Shown: positions 24,177-37,873, counted from the first letter of the stretch. The stretch: 64,000 bases of DNA from Panorpa germanica (GCA_963678705.1 OY783205.1:2170001-2234000); one strand, 5' to 3'. A program made the numbers and translations. Notes: generated by a model not told the origin, from the letters alone.

Positions 24177-27100
24177 TTATAATTCGCTAAAATCTTCTTT
24201 GATAATATCCGCAGCTTTTTCTCCAATCATAATACAAGCTGCATTCGTGTTTGCGCTAACGATCTCAGGCATAATGCTGGCGTCGGCAACCCTCAATCCT
24301 TTCACGCCGTGCACCTGGAGTCTAGGGCTAACAACTACCGTCTTATCTGTACGAGGCCCCATCTTCACAGTCCCTACAGGGTGATACCCACTTTTACCCA
24401 GACTTCTTAAATAACAGAGCCAGTATTTATCTGAAGGGAATTCCAACTCGTTGCACCGGTGCAGCACTGGTTTAAACAGTTTAGCCCCCACATTCCTCAT
24501 TGCCGATGTCTTCACCAATTTCTCCACAAACTTAGCGGATTGAAGCATTACGTCAATATCTCTCTGACTCTCAAGAAAATTTTGAATAATTATCGGCTTT
24601 TGTAGGGGGTCTGAACTACGAAGTCTTACATCTCCAGCTGATTGGGGCTGCATTAAAACTAAAGCTAAAAGCCAAAGGCTTGATTTTTTATTCAATTTTT
24701 CGATGCTCTTAACAAAATCCTCTGAATAAGTTTTAACTAATACGATGTTTTGTCTTAATGCACCATCCTCTTTTTTGTGTAAGAAAGTTATTATTTGTAT
24801 GTCAGGATATGTTTCAGTTTTGTTCATGACATTTATGAGCCCCATAACATCCCACTCTCCTGTTAGCGGTCCAGTCCTGTGCATAAGAAAGTTATACAAG
24901 GAATCCGTGTAATCACTTTGAACAAACTTGGAAGTATCACCCTGGAGCTCTATTATTATAGGTATAAATAAATGATCTATTAGATGTGAGCCAACAGGTA
25001 AATCTGCAATTAAAGGGATTTTAAACTTTTGCAATTGCTTCGCAGGTCCTATTCCAGACAGCATTAGAAGCTGGGGAGAGTTTATAACTCCTGCAGAAAC
25101 TATAACTTCTCTAGATGCATTGACGCTGATGGTTTCACCATCGCTGTTTATATATTCTACTCCAGTGGCTTGCTTCTGTAGTTTGTCAATTAGAACTTTA
25201 CTAACTAAAGCGTTTTTAACGATGAATAAATTGTCTTTCTCCTCCTTGAGGAATGCTGTTGCTGGACTGGATCTTTCACCTTGTTCTATATTTGTTTGAA
25301 TTTGAAAAAAGCCGATGACGTCTTCACCATTGTAATCACTCTTAAAATCATATCCCAGTTCCATCGCTGCATTAATTAGGGGACTACTCAAATTAGCTCC
25401 GTTGTAATTGATTGTCATTGGACCAGTTGTTCCGTGATATTTTCCTTTGTCACTTTTTAACAATTCCTTAGCTTGTAAGTTTTCTGTCTTCTTAAAATAC
25501 TTCAGTATGTTGTCATATCCCCATCCGGTGTTTCCTTTTGCTTCCCATCTGTCATAATCTCTTCTGTTTCCTCTGATATATATCATGCCGTTAATGGACG
25601 AGCATCCTCCCAGCATTTTCCCTCGCGGAATGTAAGGTCTGCCGTAGTTCACTTCGAAGCTGTGTGTTGTACTTGGTTCTGCGTAGTACTCCCAGTCATA
25701 TTTGGTTTTGTAGAAGCTAAGATACGTGGCAGGGATCTGCAAAATATTAATCAATCAAACACAAGAAAGAATAAATTATGTAAGAAGACGTGCAGATCGC
25801 AGTACAGTGGAATCTCAGTTTAACGAACTAATTGACGGAATAAATGAAAAAAACCTATAACGTTGATTTTATTTAAAATCGTCTCAATTAAAAAGGCTTA
25901 TTTTCTTATTTTATTGCATAGAGTGTTACACTTTTTAGGTTATACTAACAGCGTGTTCTATAGCTGAAAAAAATATACTTTAAAGTTAGAACCAAGCTAT
26001 TTGAAATATTAAAGCTAATGAATTGCCATGTTATGAGAAGAAATCACATCACTGTATTTGTTTTTTAATAGTATACCATAGTGTTTATGAAGATTGGAAT
26101 GAACATGTTATGCCACCTGTTATTTATATTATTATTTATATTTAGCTCTGGCACACGCAATATGAAATAGGAAATATCACTCTATTTTTAACTTACAGTA
26201 GAAAAGAAAGAACGATTCTTTGTTGTTCGCTTGTTCTTTAATAGAAAGAGCATCTGCTTCAGCGCATTGTATATTTGCACATCGTTATGTTCTTAAGCAC
26301 TTCAACATACAGTTTAGGGGATAAAGAATGACTATTTCAATCGGTAATAACTACTCTATTCTTTTCTAATGTTATTCTGTCATGCATGTTGCCCATGCTA
26401 ATTTAGTATTTGGTTTTGTAAGAGTATTTTATTGAGACTTAAGTTGAAACGATACTTGGCCACTTTTTCTCGCGAAATATAGATGGTGATACTATCAGGT
26501 TAGAGGATAAAATTGGAATTTAACTAGAAAATATAGCAATATTAATTTTCAAAAGGTATTTTTGCGGTTTCAACGCCTTAAAAGTTAGTGGAAGAACGCT
26601 TAAAATATAGATACGTTATTCATCTAACTAATTGCAGTTTTAGATTTGGATTCGCGTTTATAGTTACTTACATAAAACAATTTAAACATAAAAACAACAT
26701 GTTTTTTTTATAATATTTAACCTGCTGTATATTATCGCAATCTATATTTCTCGAGAAAAAGTGGCCAAGTATCGTTTCACCTTAAAGATAAAACCAATAT
26801 ATGACCATATTTTTAAAAGTACATTTAGTCAACAAATAGTAAATGAAATAATAATGTATAATATTATTATAGATGTATTTTAAGCGGATATTATTTTATT
26901 TATTTTGTTGTATAGCAAGGAACCTTCACTTAGTGTCAAATCTTTCGATATTGAAAATACCGCAGAAGATACGTCAATAAATGATGTCGCTAAAAACGGT
27001 TCTTGAAGTGTATACTCTTCCCCCCTCATTCCCTTCTTATGTTGAGTCACCAAGTAATTTTAGTTCATAGAAAATACATTAATGTGTGATGTCGATAAAA

Positions 27101-28580
27101 ACGGTTCTTGAAGTGCACCCTCTTCCCCCCTCATTCTCTTCTTATATTGAATCGCCGAGTAATTTTAGTTCATGAAAGATAAATCAATAAATGATGTCGC
27201 TAAAAACGGTTCTTGCAGTGCTTCCTCTTCCTCACTCATTCCCTTCTTATGTTGCTTTTTATTCATTATCGAAAGATTTTACACTAAGTGAAGGTCCCCT
27301 AGAGTACAGTATATTTCATTTTGTTCTATGTTCTAAATTCGAACTCTGATATTGAAATTTACTTTAAATCATCTAATTTTTTAATTAAAGTATGTTTAAA
27401 TTCTGTAGTCGGGATTTTGAGTGACCCTAATTGTGAGTATATTTTACTTACTACAGTAGACAAAGGAGGGTCACCTCCAGCTTCTATTAGTAGTACGTTG
27501 ATGTTCGGGTCTTCGCTAAGTCTGCCGGCAATGGTGGCACCTGCAGATCCGGCACCGACAATTATGTAGTCAAATCTCATTGATTCTAAAAATGAAACGT
27601 ATAACTTAAAAATTGTTACATTTCATTACTATATTCACTGATTATTATCTTTTATTGTTAGTTACTGTTTTCGTAGTAATATTTAGTACACGAATGTGTA
27701 CAGATTTTCAACCCAACACAATATTTTCCCTGTAAAACGGAAGGTATATTTTTTATTGTACACTTATGCACTTTGATTGCACTTCGTTTGTTATAAATTT
27801 ATAACCATTAGCTTCAACTTTTTACTTCAAAAACATAATTTTCTGTGGACACATTGACAACTGTTCAACATTATTGGTATTATAATTTTATTGATTTAAT
27901 TTATGTAACCTATTTCCGATGCTGAGTCCTATCGGTGTCGTAGCCTCATGTTTGTGGACTACATAGCTAGAACCACCGGTGGAAAATATAGCTTCGCTCT
28001 AGAGATGGAACCCGAGGGCACAACAATCAGTTAATGTTTATATGTTTGGTAATCAATAATTTTAAAAATTGCCTATTTCGTGGAGAACACAATTCTAAGA
28101 CATTTAACGTCCTCGGATTTTCCTCCGAATTTCCTACAAACCAGAACTTTGTAAAAAATCTGGAAAAATAAATGTGCACTTTTGCGGATCGTGATAAATA
28201 GAAAGTTGGAATTGTGCATGTGTATTAACGCTATTTAATGCGAACATATTTTAAAACTAAAAAATCGTAAAGGACATGTTGAGAAAATAAGGGTACCGTT
28301 AGAGACTTTGATAGATTTTACTGCGGTTTACATTTTTTTTAAATAAATTTGCTACTTCTGCTATCTGGTTAATCCGGCACTGCGTTTGCACTCAAACATA
28401 AAACAACTGTTAATAGCATTCGTACTAACCTGTCAACAGTTTAGGTCCATAATCTTCCGGCCACACGTTTTGACTGCTCAAATTGCACGTGGCTGCCACT
28501 AGAACTTGAAACAACGCAGAAAATATTTGGTTTGCATCCGAATAACTCGGACTGGGACAAGATTCCAGAAAGTCGTCCAT
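24177..28580 (-). CDS. GMC-3: GMC oxidoreductase (glucose dehydrogenase-like)
   Basis: Flavin-dependent alcohol/sugar dehydrogenase family; substrate unknown. Exons on the minus strand: 28430-28580, 27452-27585, 24177-25736, encoding 614 aa. Starts [15 protein letters not shown]. Exon 2 has VGAGSAG. Exon 3 has signature 1 ([13 protein letters not shown]), signature 2 ([15 protein letters not shown], with Val at a usually small position), the His in [11 protein letters not shown] (the most canonical motif of the array) and Asn in SANTNAAC. It is closest to GMC-2, sharing long identical blocks in exon 3, intron 1 and ~235 bp of upstream flank. Intron 2 is 1.7 kb because two MITEs sit in it. Frame intact; splice sites are clean GT-AG. 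Confidence 0.9.
26439..26785. mobile_element. MITE with ~45-bp inverted repeats and TTAA target (GMC-3 intron 2)
   Basis: Bounded by TTAA at 26439-26442 and 26782-26785. The inverted ends begin GTTGAAACGATACTTGGCC on the left and GGTGAAACGATACTTGGCC on the right (reverse complement). Both continue through CACTTTTTCTCG and AAATATAGAT, giving about 45 bp with few mismatches. No coding capacity. TTAA duplication is typical of piggyBac-type transposases, though the ends are not the usual CCC; the mobilising family is an inference. Confidence 0.75.
26918..27300. mobile_element. MITE with 30-bp inverted repeats and internal tandem triplication
   Basis: Left end AACCTTCACTTAGTGTCAAA then TCTTTCGATA (about 26918-26950). 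The right end is its inverse (27267-27300). Between them lie three tandem copies of a ~105-bp unit (starting near 26975, 27079 and 27184), each with GATGTCG(C/A)TAAAAACGG and CTCTTCC, the last one shortened. No coding capacity and no certain target duplication. Confidence 0.75.
27893..27955 (-). repeat. Dispersed repeat, copy 4 (GMC-3 intron 1)
   Basis: CCTATTTCCGATGCTGAGTC then CTATCGGTGTCGTAG. Same site and orientation in intron 1 as the copy in GMC-2, with homologous flanks (ACATTGACAACTG, TTACATTTCATTAC). Confidence 0.5.
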
Positions 28581-29686
28581 GTTGGTTCGTTGTAATATTG
28601 TCAATGTTGAATTTATTAAACTATTTAGTTTTTTAAAATGTAGGTTAGGTATTTTGGGAGATTGAACACTTGTTGTTGACTCTACTGATAAGAGTGTTTA
28701 TTAATTTGCTTAACTGAATATCATTAATGCGTAATAGGAATACGTATATTTTAATTATTTTGTTTTATAAACATTATCAAGTGAAGTTTTTCTCTACTTT
28801 ACAGTTTTCATGCGAAGGCACATCACTCAGTAAGTTCGTAGGATGAACGAAATAAATGGCGCCACTATCCATACGATTTTTAATTAAGTACTAGCCTCAA
28901 ACGATATGTGTTAAAATTTCATGACATTCCAACCATTATTTTACGAGTTGTAGTGATTTTAGTGGCACTACTTTTGTAACATTCAGAACAATGTAAAAAT
29001 ATGAATTTCGTGTGTTGATAAAACATTGCTTTTATTATTTATGACATTGTGTACGAGAAAAAATACGGAGGCGTAATAATTCTGTCAGGCCACTGCTTTG
29101 TTGAACGGTATTTTTCCAATTAACAAGTATCTCATTTGCATACGGGATACAAAGGAACGCGCATAAGATCCGTCTTGCGTATGACGTCAGAATGTCTAAT
29201 AATAATAGGTGCAAAAAAAGTATTTTTCTTAACAATTCCGATGACAATATTAAATGCAATATCTACGTAACTGCTTTTTTAATTACATTTTTGAGAATTT
29301 ACACGCTGTCAACCTAATGATATGAAATAAATTTTGTGACACTGAGCTACTGGCTTGTGAGTAGTGGATCGAGTGACCCACTACGTGTCGCTTAACGAGG
29401 ATTCATTATTCTGTTGGTAAATAAAAAATAGAAGGAACGCGGAAAGTTGGGTTGCGAGGCTGAAAGAACTATTGCAAGGGAAGAGTAAGTGAGGAAGTGG
29501 AATGGCGTAAGTAAGAGGAAGAAGGAGAGAGGAAGAGGTGAACAAGAGATGGAAACATTTAGAATTTAGCATATTTAAACTATGTAATGACATGTCCATT
29601 AATGTAAGACGATTGTACGATCTTAAAGGCGTAGACAATAAACTACTTCAGATAAATATCTGTTCAAGTGAATTTTCTGTAATTAC
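28581..29686. other. Spacer between GMC-4 and GMC-3
   Basis: The first ~235 bp (28581-28815) are the GMC-3 upstream flank homologous to that of GMC-2. From ~29400 to 29560 the plus strand is purine-rich, like the LINE 3' fragments elsewhere in the window, but no diagnostic motif is readable. No host gene seen. Confidence 0.5.
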
Positions 29687-32600
29687 TTAACACGAACTTT
29701 TCTTAATCATATCCGCAGCTTTTTCACCAATCATAATAGTAGGTGCATTCGTGTTTCCGCTGACAACTGTGGGCATAATGCTAGCATCGGCAACCCTCAA
29801 TCCTTTCACGCCATGTACTTGAAGTTCAGGGTTAACAACCGACGTTTTGTCACCAATAGGCCCCATCTTAACCGACCCTGCAAAGTGGTGTCCGGGTTTA
29901 CCAATGCTTCTATAATAACATTCCCAATACTGGTTTGAAATAAATTCCACCCCTTTGCACTGATTTACAAATGGTCTAAGTAACTTAGCTCCCATCTTCC
30001 TCATTGCAGTCGTTTCTATTAATGCCTGTACAAATTCTGCGGCCTGCAGCATTACGTTAACATCGTCCTTCTTCTCCAAGTAGTTTGGATTGATTATCGG
30101 CTTCTCCAGAGGGTTTGAGCTTTGGAGTTTTACTTCCCCAACCGACGTAGGATTCAATAATACAACATTCATCACCAATATGCTTGATTTCCGGTTCTCT
30201 TCTTCGATACTTTGAATAAATTTCTCGGAATAACCGTATGTAATAAAGTCATCGCTTCTTAACCCTTTGTCATTTTTGCTGTGATAGATATTTATTATTG
30301 CTAGGTTGGGGTAGCTTTTTGTGTTATTAAAAGAATTTATAAACCCTACAAGAGACTGTACCCCTGCCAGCACTCCTTTTCTGTGCTTAAGATAGTTGTA
30401 CAGGGCATCTGCATCATCGATCTGCACGGATTCAACGGTGTCATTCAGAAGACCAACTAAAATAGGAACCACAAAGTGATCTTGTAAGTTTAATCCAACA
30501 GGTAAATCTGCAGTGACAGAGATTTTTAGCCTTTGTAGATCTTTCGCAGGTCCTATACCAGACAACATAAGAAGCTGAGGAGAGTTTATAGCTCCTGCAG
30601 AAACAATAATTTCTTTAGATGCTCTGACGCTAATGGTTTTTCCTTCACTATTTATTAGCTCCACTCCAGTGGCCTGCTTTTTATTCATAATTTTATTGAT
30701 TAAAATTTTAGTAACTAAAGCGTTTTTAACAATGTGTAAGTTATCTTTCTTTGTCTTGAGAAAGGCTGTGGCTGCACTGGATCTTTCACCATTACCTACA
30801 TTTGCTTGTATCTTGAAAAATTCAATATTGTTTTCAACATTGAAATCCATTTTGAAATCATATCCTAGTTCCTTTGCTGCATTTGTCAGATAATCACTCG
30901 AAAATCCAGGGTGATAGTTTACTGCCATTTCGCCAGTTGTTCTGTGATACTTTCCTTGATCACTTTTTAGTAATTCCTTGGCTTGTAAGTTTTCTGTCTT
31001 CTTAAAGTACTTCAATACATTGTCATATCCCCATCCGGCGTTTCCTTTAGCTTCCCAACTGTCGTAATCTTTTCTGTTCCCCCCCTGACGTATGCCATTC
31101 CGTTAATTGACGAACATCCTCCAAGGAGCTTCCCCCGAGGAATGTAAGCTCTGCCATTGTTGACTTCTAAGCTATGCGTTGTGCTTGGTTCGGCATAGTA
31201 CTCCCAATCATATTTGCTCTTTTGGAAACTTGAATACAGCATTGGAATCTGTAAGATATTAATTAATTAAAAATATGAAGTCATCTGTGGCAAATAAGAT
31301 TTAATAATCGGTTGCAATGGTAGTTGTAGTCATGTCTTGGACAATGAGGATTGAAGGTATTACAACGATCTGGTTCAAGTGAGTGAGTAGAAATGCAAAA
31401 ATAAGACTAAATCACAAACCAAGAGAAAAATCAGTAACAGAATGTTACCAACGATAAGATAAAACAGAAACACGTCACATTTAGAGAAAATTTAACTAAT
31501 ACAACCTCATAGCAATTGATTTTTTTATTATAATGGGCCCCGGCCCTTTTTCCGCCCTAAAGATTAATTTATATTACATTAATTTACAGTATTGTAGTTG
31601 CAAGATCGAGGCAAATGGGTTGTGATCTGATTTTTTAGGGGTTGATTTTTAAATTCTTTATTGAAGTATTGGCGTTTTCATTTTATTAAATATCCAAAAA
31701 TTGACGGGATATATATCAACTTAAAGTTTGAATTTTGTTTTACTGCGTAATATTCCGGTGTTATCTTAGTAGTTGATGACGTCAAATAATTCAATAGAAT
31801 ATAATAAGTCATCTTTATTTATTTTTCGTTTTATATCACGACATTATATTGAAACATTATGAATCGACGCTCTATGAGAGCTATGATGTTTAACTCTATA
31901 TATCTTTTACAATTCTCTTGTTTAACAGTGATTGTAAAGGTTGATTAATGGTAGTGAGAAAGAAATGACGTCGACTAATGAATATTTTTTCATAAATTTT
32001 TACCACTTTAATTATGAAAGGGTAGAAGATGATTATTTCTATCGCTAGCAACTGCTATTATATAGCGGATTGAATAAAAATATTTCAATATTTGAGATAT
32101 TATTAGGCAACTTTATCAATACACGATGGACTTTATACTACAACATACTTTAATGGACTGGATGCCTAAATCCAGTTATCGACTCAAATCTATTCATTAT
32201 TATTCATATATTTCCAAAAAATATCACAAGTTGCAATTAAAATAAACACACGGATTTTTCTTTAAATACTACTAACCACTTTACAAAAATTAAAATTCCA
32301 AATCTATTATTTTAACTATTATCTGATAAGTACAACCACGCTGTTGCTGTAATCGGTCACCTTTCGCTGTCAGCTGTCACAGGACACTCTCCTGGCAAAC
32401 ATCGAGCGTCACCAGCAATAATCCGGTTAACGCGGGAAAATTCAAAACATCACAAACTATTAAGTAACCACTCATTTCTATTCTACCCACGACATTCATT
32501 TAAAGATATCATGATTTGATGATAAACTTACAACGGTAAACAAAGGAGGATCTTCTCCAGCTTCTATTAAGAGTATATTATGGTTTGGATTCTCACTAAG

Positions 32601-34099
32601 CCTGCCGGCAATGGTGGCACCTGCAGAGCCAGCACCAACGATTATGTAGTCAAATCTCTTTTGTTCTGAAAATAATTATAATGTTAGACTTAAAAAGTGG
32701 TAAATCTTTTAAAAATAATTTTTAATCATTTAGAAATCGTTGATATGAGCAACAAAATTTGTTTCAGTTCGATTGAATAGCTATTATGAATATAGCGAAC
32801 CCTGACTTATTCAGTAGGGTTCAATGGTGCATTTTAGTTGTTTTGCATTAACATACGTTGTCGTAAAACAAAGCTTCTACCTTAATATTTATCGATACAC
32901 CACTGTATCGTCAAAGTCCTTGTCATACGTATAAGGAGGGGCTAAAACTTTTTATCCTAAATTTATACATATTTAATTATTATCCCCCTCAATAAACATA
33001 TGAAATTGATGAATAGTAAATTTTGAAAGCAATAAATGCGAAATCGGAATTCTTTTATTGAACTTGAAATAATTGAAAAATTCCGCTTACCCAGTATTGA
33101 TTGATTGAATGATTATTAACGTCGCTGAAGTCAAAGGAAAGTTCGGAGATGAACACTGCTACTGGTGTCAAATTGAAAATAAGGGACGTATTTTATAACT
33201 GCTTACCTGACGTCTGTTGAATTCTGACGATTTTCGAAGTTTACACAAAACTATCAGAAGACTTTAAATAAAAAGCAAAATGGATCCTTGAAAACCTTGA
33301 AACTTTCATAAGTAACCTAATTTGTAAATTATAGGGCTTTGAAAAATCGAAGTTAATAGACGTCAGGTAAGTAGTTACAAAATAGGCCACTATATTTGAA
33401 TTATTTATTTGGATATTTTTTTAATTTCTCGCTAACTTTAGTGACGTTGATTATTATCATTAAATTTGAATTCTCAGATTTTCGAACTCAGATCGCACTG
33501 CGATTAATAATCGTGTTGAATTACATTACATGAATCTGTTGATTTATTCGCGCTAATGTAAAACCGCCACTGGTAGTACATACAGTATATGATTCCACGT
33601 GTTACAGAATTGTTAACTAATTCCTGAGTGATACCGGCCTTAGTAACGTTATGTTGTTGCCACACATATATGTATTCTTGCTGTTTGCCGATTGTTCATG
33701 ATCCAATAGATAATTGCATATTCATCACGCGAAATTTCGTGTAAACTCTTGAATATTCGATTATGCTGATGCTTTAATGCCATAGTCGTTAAAGCATGTG
33801 TGTGTGATACTTCCGAAAAATTCCGATGCAAACGAAATGTTTGCCCTGTGAGTATCAACTTTATGTTTACACATGCGTGTTCGTACACGAAACAGAATAC
33901 TCGAACACGCATGTGTGGTCAATATATTAGACATAAATAAATGGCACTGACCTGTCAATAATTTTGATCCATAATCTTCTGGCCACACGTTTTCTTTGCT
34001 CATGGTACATACGGCTGCTCCTAGCACTTGAAATAATGTGAGGAATATTTGACCCGCCTCCACGTTCGGATTGGGACAAGCTCCCAGAAAGGCATCCAT
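29687..34099 (-). pseudogene. GMC-4: GMC oxidoreductase with one frameshift
   Basis: Exons on the minus strand: 33952-34099, 32532-32665, 29687-31248, with clean GT-AG introns. Starts MDAFLGACPNPN. Exon 2 has VGAGSAG. Exon 3 has [13 protein letters not shown], then a break in a run of seven G (plus-strand C run near 31080-31086), where the paralogues read RGN with fewer G. The exon sum is 2 nt over a whole number of codons, fitting a net +2 there. Downstream, from about 31015 to 29687, the frame is open and keeps signature 2 ([15 protein letters not shown]), His ([11 protein letters not shown]) and Asn (SGNTNAPT). A homopolymer error in the assembly is a real alternative to a pseudogene. Intron 1 holds a MITE; intron 2 (1.28 kb) holds nothing recognised. 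Confidence 0.8.
33183..33389. mobile_element. MITE family M, copy 1 (GMC-4 intron 1)
   Basis: Ends GGGACGTATTTTATAACTGC and the inverse at GTTACAAAATAGGCC, about 25-30 bp. The interior (ACACAAAACTATCAGAAGAC, AAATGGATCC) matches a second copy at 45986-46215 in GMC-6 intron 1. No coding capacity. Confidence 0.75.
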
Positions 34100-37000
34100 G
34101 TCAGATGAATATTTTAAAATTAATGTTGAATAAGTTGTTCTAGATGCTTATGCTCTGACTCTAATTATGAGAATGTAAGCACATATAAATATTATGTTTA
34201 AAGGCACCATGCTTTGGGGTTCTCTCACACTACAACCGTTTTTTTGCGATTTTTTTAGTAGCGTGCAGTCGCATATTACACTTTATCATGAGAGTAAATT
34301 TCTCCATTAATTTTTATTAACGTTTAAGTACTGACGTGGTTAATGTTGGACATTAATAGTGATGTGACGTGTCACAGACGGTGAGTATGATAAGTATTAA
34401 ATAATAATAATTAATTAATACTCGTAGTTCATTAATTATTAATAAGTTTTACCGCGGGTGCAAATTACTTAAAAAAAGAGATAAGGTTCATGTGAGACAT
34501 CCATGTCACTACTTAAAGGGTAATACACCACTGTATGTATGCCATACGTCCGTATTCATTGCTCGATCTACTCAGAGTTGTAAAGATCCCGAATATAATG
34601 GAATGCATTATTATAGTTCATTCGTTGCATAACATGAGCTCTTGAAGGCGGCCTTTGTCTTTGGGAAAGAAACAATGAGAGGGAAAAGCGTGCAGATGCA
34701 TAATTAATTAGAAGGATCATCTCATGATAAAGTGTACGGATGTGAAACACGAGTGGCTTATTTGAAGGAGAAATATATAAAATTGGTATTGGTCGCTGAT
34801 ATATGTGCACCAGGTTACTTGATAATGGAATTAGTAAAGAACAACAATTTAAGGTTAAAAAATAAAGAATGAAAAACGCATAGAGCGTGTTCATGAGATT
34901 GCTGAAGGAACAAATTAAGAAAGAGGAGAATACTAAATATAGAAAGGAAAGGAGGGGCTATTACAAAAGGAATAGGGATAGCAGTGGAAGATATAGAAAG
35001 GTTAAGAGAGAAAGAGAAGAGCTACAGGAAAGGATGAAGAAGATGGATGAAACGAAGTACAATAATGAGTGTGCCGGAGTACGTTGAACAACAAGGAGGT
35101 AAGGAATTAGAATGTGCGCAAGGTTTAGACTAACGAACGAAGAAAGAAAAAGCACGAATTGGGAAAAAGAGAACGAAAAAAATTGAAGGATGTGTGGTAA
35201 GGAAGATTAAACTTTAAGAGTAGGTATTGGGACTTGGTAAAGTAGATTAACTTGTACTAGTGAGGAGAAAAAGAAGAGAGAAAGAAGACAAACTAGAGTA
35301 GGACATATTTTAATTGTAAATTAGGTTAAGCTTGGTTTAAATAAGATTAAATTAAATGTAAATAAGGTTCTGAGGTTGTCGCCATCGCGTGTTGTCGGTT
35401 GTAGTGTAAGACAGGCCTTATTGACAAAACGCGGTTTGCTTAGTGATTATTTACACAGTTAACACAGATCTCAGCTGATAAAAGTCAACGTCATTTGTTA
35501 TATTTGAGGTCTGTATCTATGTATGTATTTGTATTTTATTTAATGTTTATGGCGTTCGGCGTTGCAATTTCTCCGTTTCATTTAATTTACCTTTGGTCCT
35601 ATTGCTATTTCATTTTAACATATTTTTACCTAAATTAACTAGAAGACTGAAGAGGAAGAAACCTTTCGAACTACAATGACAATTATAAAATAAGTCAGAC
35701 CCGAATTTGAGGGAAGGCAGGCGGGGCTGCAACTTCCGCTGTACTGCAATCAACTCAGTCAATTTATCATTGTAATGAAATGAGTGTGAGTGAGACATAA
35801 AACATGGCGGTTGCTGATGTTGCTCTGGTCTGGACGGATCATTACATTTACTGCCTAATAGGTTAGTTGACTGTTATTAATTGAATTGAAAATACTCAAA
35901 AAATCTGGCGCACAGCGACTTCTTTTTTCTCTTTCATTACCACAAATATTGGGACGGATTAAAGAGATGGCTCGGATAGCAACCATTACAAGTGTATTAC
36001 AAGGAGACCACCCAGTAAACAATTTGGTGAAGTGCCCTATTTAGTGACGTTCGAGTCACTCGTACAATTCAATTCTAACGCTTTACAAGTTCGAAGCAAC
36101 AACACAGAAACCAATTTTAGTTCAAATTTATTCCCTACCTGTCAAGATTTTGTAAAATAAAATCTGATATATCTAGTCTTAGCAAGTTCGTCAATAGTTC
36201 AAAAGTGGTACACAAGAGTCGCTTTTAGTTAAAATTCATTCTCTACCTGTCACAGATTTTGTGTTAGTTGTTGGAATTTTTCATAATAATATTCTTTCTT
36301 TTTCCAACATCATTCATTAAGTATTTCTGTTTCTTTCACACTAGGATATATTTTTTTTTAGTTCATTTTCATTCCAAAGTGAGAGAGAAATGAGATGCGG
36401 TTAGACAAGTAAAATATATTTTTCACCGTTACACTTGTATACTTGTATAGTATTTCGTTCAGTACAGTATGTTTAAAGTATATGCTATCCTTTTTCAACA
36501 AATATTTCTTTAATGGTAATAGGCACACGCTGTCTCCCTCAATCTCCGAACATAATGTGTTTAAACGAATACGAGTATTAGAACTGTAAACAGCGATGCT
36601 AAGACAGAGATTTTAAATCTAACGCAGACCTGCCGATCGTGAATTTTTGAATCAGCAAAACAATGTAAAAAACTAATATAACGAGTATTGTTGAAGATGA
36701 ATAATATTCATTAAAAAAATCACGATCCGTACTAAAGATTACATCTATTTATTTCTTCATTTAAATATTTATATTTTGCAGACTCTAAAAAGTAGAATTC
36801 CATTAAGTTTTATACCCCTGCTATCCCTGCTAGTGTCAAGTTTATAACTCCGGTTATAAATCATAAACCGACTCCGCTTTTAATTTAGCAGTGAACCGTC
36901 GTTGCGATCTCTGTAGCTCATAAATAGGGCCTTTCCTATGAACGACTGAATAGAAAACGAACACGTTCCAGACAAAAAACTCATGATATGTAATAGAAAT

Positions 37001-37873
37001 GAAGTAGAATTTACTCCAAAATGTTTACTGGGCATGTTGAAAAATAAAAATGAATTTGACAAAAGGAAATAGTTGTTCCTGTGTTAGGCTGTAACTTTTC
37101 AGGCTAAATGTATGTAATGTAACTAAATGATTCCGACTAAAAATTTTAATAGATGTTTGGTAGCCTTTAACACGACATGATTTCGTGATCAAATATTGGC
37201 GCCATCTCTAATTCAAAACTATTAGTACAATAGCGTAGGTAGCTCTTATTTAATATCATAGATGTGTCTGCTATTTTCATATTCACCTTTATTACCCCAA
37301 TGCATTCTAGATTTTCCTTCACATAAATTTATATATTGGTTATCTCGTTGATTAGACTTTCAACCTTATCAACAATCATATCATAGATATTTTATTCTTA
37401 TTCAAACGCAACTCCATAAATAATTACACACATAATCCAACTATTTATAAATATTTTATTCCTATTTCAAATACAAATATTACTCAACCTTTCATTCCTG
37501 ATAAAACTTCCTGCCCACACTTAAGTTATCCCAAACCAACAAACATCATTGTATTAGAAATACTAATTAAAAATAGTTCAAACTGACTTACAACCAATTA
37601 ATAAAACGACAGTGCAAGATTCACAGTGCATCGATTTTTAACTCCGTTTTAATGTAAGAAAATTGTAATTTTAAATTTTCGAAATATAATGTTAGCACAC
37701 ATGCAATATGCATGTCAAAAGAATATTTTAATATCTCAGAAGGTAGTTATTGTTATGATAGTTTTGCAAAAGAAACTACATTATTACAGAGCGAAAATCA
37801 TTATTACCAGATTAATATTGACTCTTAGTTTTAAATGTGACTCCGAAATAAACTTGAAATAAATGACACTGAC
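34100..37873. other. Large spacer between the exon relic and GMC-4
   Basis: 3.8 kb with no host gene recognised on either strand. It contains a purine-rich LINE 3' fragment (34880-35340). I looked on the minus strand for second and third GMC exons that would belong with the relic first exon at 37874-38013 and did not see them. Only scattered short frames remain. Confidence 0.55.
34880..35340 (+). mobile_element. 5'-truncated LINE fragment (R1/jockey group)
   Basis: A purine-rich block. Near 35115-35200 one frame reads ARFRLTNEERKSTNW followed by RMCGKE, which matches the ARFRLGNE...YW...CRxCG C-terminus of arthropod LINE ORF2 proteins. Related in type to the fragments at 4440-4905 and 41160-41470. 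Dead. Confidence 0.5.

Noticed and set aside
26960-27260. Regularly spaced repeats as a CRISPR-like array
   Set aside because: Units are contiguous ~105-bp tandem copies without spacers, lie inside inverted MITE ends, and this is a eukaryotic intron.
35610-35798. Minus-strand 62-aa frame
   Set aside because: Isolated, no domain, overlaps a possible repeat shared with ~7400-7470.
36880-37062. Minus-strand 60-aa frame as a small gene
   Set aside because: No recognisable family, no neighbouring exons or clear signals.
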